Below, piece after piece: positions 36,361-43,557 of a DNA stretch of 64,000 nt. Numbering within the stretch: the first letter of the stretch is position 1; the number at the start of each line of letters is the position of its first letter. The translations under genes were made by a program, and so were the position numbers. A model generated the notes under the pieces. That model was not told the origin of the DNA and did no database searches. It worked only from the letters and a program-made list of their open reading frames with translations. This DNA is from JBOGDS01 sp050743075 (GTDB lineage Bacteria > Actinomycetota > Actinomycetes > Jiangellales > Jiangellaceae), in contig JBOGDS010000001.1 in assembly GCA_050743075.1 (NCBI GenBank), positions 1 to 64,000 of the forward strand, written 5' to 3'.

Positions 36361-37810
36361 CCCACGCGGCTTCCTCACCACGCCCCGGCAGGGTGCGCCG
36401 ACCCGGCCGATCCCCGAGCGGATCCGCGACTGGCAGGAGGTCTACGTCAGCGGCGGTCTCTTACCGGTCATCAGCAAGCAGGCCGGCCGCTGTATGGACT
36501 GCGGCATCCCGTTCTGCCACGAGGGCTGCCCGCTCGGCAACCTCATCCCGGAGTGGAACGACCTGGTCTGGCGGGACGACTGGCGGGCTGCCGCCGAACG
36601 GCTGCATGCCACCAACAACTTTCCGGAGTTCACCGGCCGGCTGTGCCCCGCTCCGTGCGAGACCGCGTGTGTCCTGGGCATCGACCAGGAACCCGTGACC
36701 ATCAAGAACGTCGAGGTGTCGATCATCGACCGGGCGTTCGAGGCGGGATGGGTCGTCCCGCAACCGCCCGAGCGGCTCTCGGACCGGACAGTGGCCGTCG
36801 TGGGTTCCGGGCCGGCCGGCCTCGCCGTCGCCCAGCAGCTGACGCGCGCAGGTCACACGGTCGCGGTCTACGAACGGGCGGACCGGGCCGGAGGTCTGCT
36901 GCGGTACGGGATCCCGGAGTTCAAGATGGAGAAGCGCCACCTCGACCGCCGGCTGGACCAGATGCGCGCCGAGGGGACGATCTTCCGGACCGGCATCGAC
37001 GTCGGTGTCACAGTGACGGGCACGCAGTTGCGCGAGCGGTACGACGCCGTCGTGCTCGCCGTGGGCGCGACGGCGTGGCGGGACCTGCCGATCCCCGGCC
37101 GCGAGCTCGACGGCGTCCACCAGGCGATGGAGTACCTGCCGCAGGCGAACCGCGCGGCGCTGGGCGAGCCCGTGCCTGACCAGCTGACGGCCACCGGCCA
37201 GCACGTCGTCGTCATCGGGGGAGGCGACACCGGCGCCGACTGCGTGGGCACGGCGCACCGGCAGGGCGCGGTGTCGGTGACCCAGCTCGAGATCCTGCCG
37301 GAGCCGCCCGGCACGCGGCCCGAGTCGACGCCGTGGCCGACCTGGCCGCTGTTGCTGCGGACGTCCGCGGCGCACGAGGAGGGCGGTGAGCGGGTCTACT
37401 CGGTCTCGACGCAGGCCTTCCTCGACGACGGCACCGGCCGGCTGGGGGCCCTGCGGCTCGTGGAGGTTCAGCGGGCCGGGGCCGGCTTCGAGCCGGTCAA
37501 GGGCACCGAGCGGGACCTGCCGGCCGGGATGGTGCTGCTCGCGATGGGCTTCCTCGGGCCGGAGCGTTCTGCGCTGGTCGAGCAGCTCGGCGTGGACGTC
37601 GACGAGCGGGGCAACGTGGCCCGCGACGGGTCGTTCGCCACGTCCGTCCCTGGCGTGTTCGTGGCCGGCGACGCCGGCCGCGGCCAGTCGCTGATCGTGT
37701 GGGCCATCGCCGAGGGGCGGTCCTGCGCGGCCGCCGTCGACGGCTGGCTCACCGGGTCGGCGCGCCTGCCGGCGCCGATCGCACCGACCGCCCGCCCGCT
37801 CGCGATCTGA
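36353..37810 (+). CDS. gltD: Glutamate synthase small subunit
   Basis: This 485-residue flavoprotein passes electrons from NAD(P)H to GltB. N-terminal cysteine clusters CMDCGIPFCHEGCP and CPAPCETAC bind 4Fe-4S centres. FAD binding is at VVGSGPAGLAVAQQL (about residue 145) and NADPH binding at VVIGGGDTGADCVG (about 285), with the FAD-closing GDAGRGQSLIVWAI at the C-terminus. It overlaps the gltB end. About 170 nt with a palindromic repeat separate it from pyk. Confidence 0.96.
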
Positions 37811-37854
37811 GCGGGCCCGGCGCGCTCTCACGAGGCAAGGTCCGCCCCCACCCC

Positions 37855-37928
37855 TGTCCGTTGATCACGTACACCACCCTGACAGGTGCTTCACCAGGCA
37901 CCGGAACCTGGTGAAGCACCTGTTCGCC
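37855..37928 (-). repeat. 74-nt palindromic element, family 2, copy 1
   Basis: Read on the minus strand, this segment matches 57058-57131 at 69 of 74 positions. Its core is a perfect 17-bp stem (37882-37898 with 37907-37923) and an 8-nt loop. It sits between gltD and pyk, 57 nt before the pyk start, and could also serve as a factor-independent stop for gltBD although there is no T-tract. Confidence 0.88.
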
Positions 37929-37966
37929 TAGTGAAGTGCGCAACGTCCGATAGGGCGGCCGGACAG

Positions 37967-37972
37967 TAGCCT
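37967..37972 (+). promoter_or_regulatory. pyk -10 element, leaderless configuration
   Basis: TAGCCT ends 6 nt before the pyk GTG at 37979, with no ribosome-binding site between. Confidence 0.5.
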
Positions 37973-37978
37973 GGGACG

Positions 37979-39418
37979 GTGCGGAGAGCGAAGATCGTCT
38001 GTACGTTGGGGCCCGCCACGTCCACCCCGGAGCGCCTGGAGGAACTGGTCCAGGCCGGCATGGACGTGGCGCGGCTCAACCTCAGCCACGGCGACCACGC
38101 CGAGCACGAGCAGCGCTACCACGCCGTCCGCAAGGCGGCCGAGGTCTACGGACGCAACCTCGGCGTACTCGTCGACCTGCAGGGGCCCAAGATCAGGCTG
38201 GGCACGTTCGCCGACGGTCCGGTCGAGCTCAGGCGCGGGGAGCACTTTACGATCACCACCGACGACGTCGCCGGTGACGCCGGTCGCAGCTCGACGACCT
38301 ATGCCGGGCTGCCCGACGACGTGCGCCCCGGCGACCGCGTCCTGATCGACGACGGGCGGCTCGCGCTCGAGGTCGAGGAGGTCCAGGGCGCCGACGTCGT
38401 GACCACGGTACTTGAAGGCGGCGTCGTCTCGGACCACAAGGGCATCAACCTGCCCGGCGCCTCCGTCAGGGTCCCGGCGCTGTCGGCGAAGGACGTCGAG
38501 GACCTGCGCTGGGCGCTGCGGATCGGCGCCGACATGGTCGCCCTGTCGTTCGTCCGGTCCGCCGACGACGTGACCGACGTGCACCGGGTCATGGACGAGG
38601 AGGGTGCGCGCGTTCCGGTCATCGCCAAGCTGGAGAAGCCGCAGGCCGTCGAGAACATCGAGGCGATCGTCGACGCGTTCGACGGCGTCATGGTCGCGCG
38701 GGGGGACCTGGGCGTCGAACTGCCGTTGTGGGACGTCCCACTGGTCCAGAAGCGCGCCGTCGAGCTGGCCCGGCGCCGGGCCAAGCCCGTCATCGTCGCC
38801 ACCCAGATGCTCGAGTCGATGATCGGCAACTCCCGGCCCACCAGGGCGGAGGCCTCCGACGTCGCCAACGCGGTGCTGGACGGGACCGACGCGGTCATGC
38901 TGTCCGGGGAGACCAGCATCGGGGCCTACCCGGTCGAGACCGTCGCCACCATGGCGCGGATCATCGAGACCGTCGAGCGGCACGGCCTCGCGCGGATCCC
39001 GCCGCTGGGCAGCACACCGCGGACGAAGGGCGGCGCCATCACCTGGGCGGCCGCCGAGGTCGCTGGATTACTCGGTGCCAAGTTCCTGGTGGCGTTCAGC
39101 CAGAGCGGCGACTCCGCCCGGAGGATGTCCCGGCTGCGCTCACCGATCCCGCTGCTCGCCTTCACCCCGCTGGAGTCAACCCGCAGCAAGCTGGCTCTGT
39201 CATGGGGCATCGAGACGTTTCTCGTTCCCGGCGTCAACCACACCGACGCAATGGTGCTGCAGGTTGACCGCATGCTGCTGGAGATGAGCCGTTGCCGTCG
39301 GGGCGACCTGGTCGTGATCGTGGCCGGGTCGCCGCCGGGAATCCCGGGATCGACCAACGCGATGCGGGTCCACAGCATCGGCGACGCCGTCGGCAAGGTC
39401 GCGCCCGCCTACGAGTAG
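37979..39418 (+). CDS. pyk: Pyruvate kinase
   Basis: This 479-residue glycolytic enzyme converts phosphoenolpyruvate and ADP to pyruvate and ATP. Landmarks are KIVCTLGPAT at the N-terminus, NLSHGDHAEH, VLVDLQGPKIRLG, the catalytic lysine in VIAKLEKPQAVEN, metal-binding MVARGDLGVELP and ATQMLESMI, and the C-terminal allosteric domain from about residue 350. The GTG start fits both the leaderless promoter and the family N-terminus. The stop TAG at 39416-39418 overlaps the 3' end of a tRNA gene on the other strand. Confidence 0.97.
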   Translation: MRRAKIVCTLGPATSTPERLEELVQAGMDVARLNLSHGDHAEHEQRYHAVRKAAEVYGRNLGVLVDLQGPKIRLGTFADGPVELRRGEHFTITTDDVAGDAGRSSTTYAGLPDDVRPGDRVLIDDGRLALEVEEVQGADVVTTVLEGGVVSDHKGINLPGASVRVPALSAKDVEDLRWALRIGADMVALSFVRSADDVTDVHRVMDEEGARVPVIAKLEKPQAVENIEAIVDAFDGVMVARGDLGVELPLWDVPLVQKRAVELARRRAKPVIVATQMLESMIGNSRPTRAEASDVANAVLDGTDAVMLSGETSIGAYPVETVATMARIIETVERHGLARIPPLGSTPRTKGGAITWAAAEVAGLLGAKFLVAFSQSGDSARRMSRLRSPIPLLAFTPLESTRSKLALSWGIETFLVPGVNHTDAMVLQVDRMLLEMSRCRRGDLVVIVAGSPPGIPGSTNAMRVHSIGDAVGKVAPAYE

Positions 39419-39489
39419 CCCGGGTGGGACTCGAACCCACAGACACCGCATTTTGAGTGCGGCGGCTTTGCCAGTTTGCCTACCGGGCC
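39416..39489 (-). tRNA. tRNA-Leu (anticodon CAA)
   Basis: A 74-nt cloverleaf reads on the minus strand. It has acceptor GGCCCGG/CCGGGCT (first pair G-U), a 3-bp D stem with loop AAACTGGCAAA, anticodon stem CCGCA/TGCGG with loop CTCAAAA, a 5-nt variable region, T stem GTGGG/CCCAC with loop TTCGAGT, and discriminator A. The CCA end is not encoded. The anticodon CAA reads UUG (Leu), and A73 fits leucine identity. The variable region is short, not the long class II arm usual for tRNA-Leu. The discriminator base overlaps the pyk stop codon. Confidence 0.9.
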
Positions 39490-39567
39490 GTGCGGGGTGC
39501 CGGCAGTCCAGGGTACCGGTGCGCGTGTCGGACTCCGCGCGGGCACGGGCGCGCCGGACCTGCTCAG

Positions 39568-39573
39568 TAGGCT
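39568..39573 (+). promoter_or_regulatory. -10 element of the ANTAR regulator gene, leaderless configuration
   Basis: TAGGCT ends 6 nt before the GTG at 39580; no Shine-Dalgarno sequence is present. Confidence 0.5.
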
Positions 39574-39579
39574 GCTGGC

Positions 39580-40218
39580 GTGACCGAACCACCCGCCGCA
39601 CCACCTTCGCCACGACGCGTCCTCGTCGCGGAGGACGAGTCGCTCATCCGGCTCGACCTGGCCGAGATGCTGGTGGAGGAAGGCTACGAGGTGGTGGGCC
39701 AGGCGGGCGACGGCGCGACCGCGGTCACGCTCGCCGAGGAGTTGCGGCCCGACCTGGTGGTCATGGACGTGAAGATGCCGGTCCTCGACGGCATCTCCGC
39801 GGCAGAGCGCATCGTCGCGCAGCGCATCGCGCCGGTGCTCATGCTTACAGCGTTCTCGCAGCGCGAGTTGGTGGAGCGGGCCCGCGACGCGGGCGCCATG
39901 GCCTATCTGGTCAAGCCGTTCGCCAAGGCCGACCTCGTGCCCGCCATCGAGATGGCGCTGTCCCGGCACGAGGAGATCACCCAACTCGAAGGTGAGGTCG
40001 CGGACCTCACCGAGCGGCTCGAGACGCGCAAGCTCGTCGACCGCGCCAAGGGAATGCTGCAGACCCGGTTCGGTCTGTCCGAGCCCGAGGCGTTCCGCTG
40101 GATCCAGAAGGCGGCCATGGACAAGCGCACGTCAATGCGCGATGTCGCCCAGGTGGTCATCGCAGAGACCGCACCGGCCGGCCCGGCCCGTGAGGACGCC
40201 GCTTCCCCGGAGCCCTGA
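39580..40218 (+). CDS. ANTAR-domain response regulator (PdtaR-like)
   Basis: The protein has 212 residues. An N-terminal receiver domain carries the acidic pair in AEDESLIR, the phosphoacceptor Asp63 in VVMDVKMPVLDG and the Lys of VKPFAKAD. A short coiled coil (EGEVADLTERLETRK) leads to an ANTAR domain near residues 150-195 (VDRAKGMLQTRFG, EAFRWIQKAA, DVAQVVI). ANTAR domains bind dual hexaloop RNA hairpins and prevent transcription termination; the closest known relative is mycobacterial PdtaR. It is followed after 2 nt by two substrate-binding lipoprotein genes, suggesting an operon. Confidence 0.9.
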   Translation: MTEPPAAPPSPRRVLVAEDESLIRLDLAEMLVEEGYEVVGQAGDGATAVTLAEELRPDLVVMDVKMPVLDGISAAERIVAQRIAPVLMLTAFSQRELVERARDAGAMAYLVKPFAKADLVPAIEMALSRHEEITQLEGEVADLTERLETRKLVDRAKGMLQTRFGLSEPEAFRWIQKAAMDKRTSMRDVAQVVIAETAPAGPAREDAASPEP

Positions 40219-40220
40219 GC

Positions 40221-41405
40221 ATGCGACCAGCCGTCGGACTGCGCGCTGCTACGGGGGCTCTCGCGGTCACGACGCTGGTCGGCTGCGGCGTCGGTGATCT
40301 GGTGGCGGGCGCCGACGAGTCCATCCCGAAGGTGGCGAAGATCGTCGTACTGGTTCCGGGCGAGGGGACGCTCGCCGGCGCCGGATCCGGAGTGCTGGGT
40401 GCGGTCGAGCTCGCAGTCAACAAGATCTCGGCAGTCATCCCGGGCTGGACGGTCGAGGTCGTGGCCGCCGCCGACGGTGGTGACGGTGCCGACCTGGCAG
40501 CGGTCGCCGAGACGCTCGCCGGGGACGACGAGGTCGCGGCCGTGATCGGTGGGCTGTCGTCGGAGTCGGTGCGAGCGGTCCAGCCCGTCCTGGCCGCCGC
40601 GACGATCCCATTCGTGTCGCCCGCTGACGTGGCCCCCGAGCACACGCGGGGAGCCGACCCGGCGGCGCCGATGCGGCCGTACAGCACCTACTTCCGCACG
40701 GCAGTCACAGGCGGCGACCCGGTCACCGCGGCAGCCGGGTACGCCGTGCATGGCCTCGGCGCGAGCCGGGTCGCGATCGTCGACGGCGGCATGCCGGCCG
40801 AGGCGGCGCGGTTCGGCCGGCTGGTTCGCGGTCTGGGCGCCGACGTGGTCGCGACGTCGACGGCGACCGCCGACGGCGCAGGAGTCGATCCGGTGATCGC
40901 GGCCGCGGTCGACGAGGGCGCCGGTGCCGTGTACGTCTCCGGTGACGCCGCCCTTGCTGCCACCGTGGCCAAGAAGATCGCCGGAACCGAGCTCGACGCA
41001 CGCGTCCTCGGCGGCGTCGGCATGCACACGGACGCCTATTTGTCGGCTGCGGGCACCGCGGCCGACGGCACGGTCGTCTTCGTCGCTCCGACGCTCGACG
41101 GTCCCGACAGCGCGGCCCAAGCCGATCTCGAGGCGCGGCTCGCCGAGCAGGGCCTGGCTGCCCCCGGCCCGTACGCGGCGGCGGCCTACGACGCCGGCAG
41201 CGCGCTGGTGCAGGTGCTGAGTCGCTGCCTTCCCCCGGAGGACACCGCGGCCGGAGCGCGAGAGGGCTGTCTGGGTGAGATGGACCAGCTCTCGTTCGCC
41301 GGCGTGACCGGCACCGTGGCGTTCGACCGGTACGGTGACCGCGCGGGCAGCCACCCGGTCGCCTTCGAGGTACGGGACGGGGAGTGGGCGGAGGTCGGCT
41401 CGTGA
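40221..41405 (+). CDS. Substrate-binding lipoprotein, branched-chain amino acid type (orphan)
   Basis: The protein has 394 residues. A signal peptide ends in the lipobox TLVGCG (Cys about residue 22), so it is a lipid-anchored extracytoplasmic protein. The body follows the Peripla_BP_6 (Leu/Ile/Val-binding) fold, with KIVVLVPGEGTLAGAG at the start of the first lobe, AVIGGLSSESVRAVQPVL and AYDAGSALVQVL in the second. It lies 2 nt after the ANTAR gene and next to a second protein of the same family. No permease or ATPase genes accompany them. The ligand is unknown. Confidence 0.82.
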   Translation: MRPAVGLRAATGALAVTTLVGCGVGDLVAGADESIPKVAKIVVLVPGEGTLAGAGSGVLGAVELAVNKISAVIPGWTVEVVAAADGGDGADLAAVAETLAGDDEVAAVIGGLSSESVRAVQPVLAAATIPFVSPADVAPEHTRGADPAAPMRPYSTYFRTAVTGGDPVTAAAGYAVHGLGASRVAIVDGGMPAEAARFGRLVRGLGADVVATSTATADGAGVDPVIAAAVDEGAGAVYVSGDAALAATVAKKIAGTELDARVLGGVGMHTDAYLSAAGTAADGTVVFVAPTLDGPDSAAQADLEARLAEQGLAAPGPYAAAAYDAGSALVQVLSRCLPPEDTAAGAREGCLGEMDQLSFAGVTGTVAFDRYGDRAGSHPVAFEVRDGEWAEVGS

Positions 41406-41433
41406 ACCGCCGGGAGCGGCGCATGATCACCCC

Positions 41434-42726
41434 TTGCGTTCCGTCGCCTGCGTGGCAGCGGTCAGCTTGGCCCTGGCTGCGTGTACCGACGGCGATGCCG
41501 ACGGCGACGCAGACGATGACGAACCGAGGGTGTATGCCACATTGCCGCCCGCTTCGGCGACCACGAGCGGTGACGGTGAGCTGTTCCTCGGCACACTGCT
41601 GCCGCAGACCGGTGGTCTCCGGCATCTCGGCCCGCCTCAGATCGCCGACGTCGACCTGGCCATGACCGAGATCAACGAGGCCGGAGGGATCCTGGGGCAG
41701 GAGACCCGGGTCGCGCACACCGACTCCGGCGACACCGCCTCGAACCTGGCCGTGGCATCGACGGGGGCCCTGCTGACCAGGGGGGTCGACGCGATCGTGG
41801 GCGCGGCTTCCTCCGCGGTGACCCGCCTGGTGATCGACGACGTCGTGCAGAGCGGGACCGTGCTCATCTCGCCGGCCAACACGGCGACCGACCTCACCGA
41901 CTGGGCCGACGACGGCTTCTACTTCCGCACGGCGCCGCCGGACACGCTGCAGGGCCGGGTCGTGGGTGACCTGGTGATCGACGATGGCCGCACCAGCGTC
42001 GGCGTGCTCGCACTGGAGGACATCTACGGGGAGAGCCTGGCCGAGAACGTCGCGCGCACGGTCGACGAGAGGGGCGGTGGGATCGCCGGCGGGGGGCCGA
42101 TCGTCTACGACCCGGCCGCGCCGAACTTCGCCGCCGAGGTCTCGGAGATGGCGTCCCGCCGTCCCGATGCCATCCTCCTGATCGGCTTCGACGACTCACT
42201 GACGATCCTCGCCGAGCTGGTCGGCCAGGGTGTCGGCCCCCAAGACGTCCCGCTCTACCTGGTCGACGGCAACCTCGCGCTCGACTACACCAGCCTGGCG
42301 GCCGGGACGATGAACGGCGTCAAGGCGACCCAGCCGGGGTCGCCGACGTCGGCCGAGTTCCGCCAGCGGCTGCTCGGCGTGAACCCGGATCTGGTCGCGT
42401 TCTCATACGCGGGCGAGGCCTACGACGCGACCGTGCTGCTGGCGCTGGCGGCCACCGCGGCCTCGGACGACGGTGCCCCGGCGTTGGCTGCGACGCTCGT
42501 CGACGTGTCGACGGACGGGGCGAAGTGCACGACGTTCGCGGAGTGCCGGGATCTGCTCGAGGACGGCGCTGACATCGACTACGACGGCATCTCCGGCCCG
42601 ATCGAGTTCAACGAAGCCGGCGATCCCACCGAGGCTGCCATCGGTATCTACCAGTTCGGCGCCGACAACACGTTTACCAATGTCGACTTCCGCTTCGGCC
42701 GGACCCGGCCGGATCCGCAGTCTTGA
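41434..42726 (+). CDS. Second branched-chain-type substrate-binding lipoprotein (start uncertain)
   Basis: The mature part is about 410 residues, beginning at a lipobox LALAAC (signal peptide RSVACVAAVSLALAAC), followed by an Asp-rich linker and a Peripla_BP_6 domain (LFLGTLLPQTGGL, DVDLAMTEINEAGGI, VGAASSAVTRLVIDD). In frame, only TTG 41434 gives a signal peptide. A GTG at 41402 overlaps the upstream stop (GTGA) but is in another frame and would join this protein if one C were added to the CCCC run at 41430-41433. So either a TTG start or a one-base deletion applies. The stop codon opens inverted repeat D. Confidence 0.8.
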   Translation: MRSVACVAAVSLALAACTDGDADGDADDDEPRVYATLPPASATTSGDGELFLGTLLPQTGGLRHLGPPQIADVDLAMTEINEAGGILGQETRVAHTDSGDTASNLAVASTGALLTRGVDAIVGAASSAVTRLVIDDVVQSGTVLISPANTATDLTDWADDGFYFRTAPPDTLQGRVVGDLVIDDGRTSVGVLALEDIYGESLAENVARTVDERGGGIAGGGPIVYDPAAPNFAAEVSEMASRRPDAILLIGFDDSLTILAELVGQGVGPQDVPLYLVDGNLALDYTSLAAGTMNGVKATQPGSPTSAEFRQRLLGVNPDLVAFSYAGEAYDATVLLALAATAASDDGAPALAATLVDVSTDGAKCTTFAECRDLLEDGADIDYDGISGPIEFNEAGDPTEAAIGIYQFGADNTFTNVDFRFGRTRPDPQS

Positions 42727-42775
42727 TCCACGGAGAGTCCGTGGCGTCAGAGCGCAACCTGTGCTCCGTAGATCA
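42724..42775. repeat. 52-nt inverted repeat with TGATC/GATCA ends (element D)
   Basis: TGATCCACGGAG (42724-42735) and CTCCGTAGATCA (42764-42775) are inverted with one mismatch; an alternative inner hairpin is CCACGGA/TCCGTGG (42728-42744). The first TGA is the stop codon of the substrate-binding protein gene. Confidence 0.65.
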
Positions 42776-42916
42776 GGGAACTGGCTCCAGCGTGACGTGC
42801 CTCGTGTGTTGGCGTAGGCTCCAGCCAGCCGGCCATTCCGACCGGACATGCGGGGGAGCACGGCAGTGAGCCTGACGTCGCTGAGGACTCGGCGGCGGCA
42901 CCCTCGAGGAGGCGGC

Positions 42917-43513
42917 GTGGGGCGGTCCCGCGTGCATGTACGCGACGCGGTCGTCGGCGATGCCGAGGCGCTCGCCCGGGTGTGGTCGGATCTGCTCCTC
43001 ATCGCCGGCGTTCCGGGCCGGACATCCGCGCCGCCGACGCCGCCAGCCGTGGCCCGCCGGCTGGAGGCGATCGAGGGCAGCCCGACCCGGCGGATGCTTG
43101 TCGCCGAGGACGGCGACGTACTCGCCGGTGCGGTCTACCTCTCCCGCGAGCCGCTGACACCGCTGCACGACGACACCGCGGTGCGCGCCAGCTACCTGCA
43201 CGTGCTGGCCGAGCACCGCCGCCGGGGCATCGGGCGGGCGCTGCTGGACGCTGCGGCCGGCTGGGCGGTCGAGGTACAGGCCGAGCACCTCGTCGTCGAC
43301 GTCAGCCCGCACATCCGCGAGACGAACCGCTTCCTCGCCCGGCTGGGCCTGCGGACCCTGGTCAGCCAGCGCTCGGTGCCGGTCGCCGTGATACGCCGGC
43401 GGATGGTCGGAGGGCAGCTCGTGGGCTCCGAGCTACTGGGTGAGCCGGCCAGGCGGCTGGCGACCTCGGGCGGACGGTCCCGCCGGCCCTGGCACGCCAT
43501 CTCCGGCCGCTGA
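42917..43513 (+). CDS. GNAT-family N-acetyltransferase
   Basis: The protein is about 198 residues from GTG 42917. AGGAGG (42907-42912) lies 4 nt before this codon; ATG 42848 and GTG 42932 are alternatives. The GNAT fold is seen in VRDAVVGDAEALARVW, MLVAEDGDVLAGAVYL, the acetyl-CoA loop VLAEHRRRGIGRALLDAA, and VDVSPHIRETNRFLARLGL. A possible -10 element TAGGCT is at 42815-42820. The substrate is unknown. It precedes polA by 44 nt. Confidence 0.85.
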   Translation: MGRSRVHVRDAVVGDAEALARVWSDLLLIAGVPGRTSAPPTPPAVARRLEAIEGSPTRRMLVAEDGDVLAGAVYLSREPLTPLHDDTAVRASYLHVLAEHRRRGIGRALLDAAAGWAVEVQAEHLVVDVSPHIRETNRFLARLGLRTLVSQRSVPVAVIRRRMVGGQLVGSELLGEPARRLATSGGRSRRPWHAISGR

Positions 43514-43544
43514 GCGGGCCCGCGGCACTGTCGTAGCGGAGGGC

Positions 43545-43550
43545 TAGGGT
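43545..43550 (+). promoter_or_regulatory. polA -10 element, leaderless configuration
   Basis: TAGGGT ends 7 nt before a GTG at 43558. An earlier in-frame GTG at 43549 overlaps the hexamer and is therefore an unlikely start. Confidence 0.5.
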
Positions 43551-43557
43551 GGCGGCC

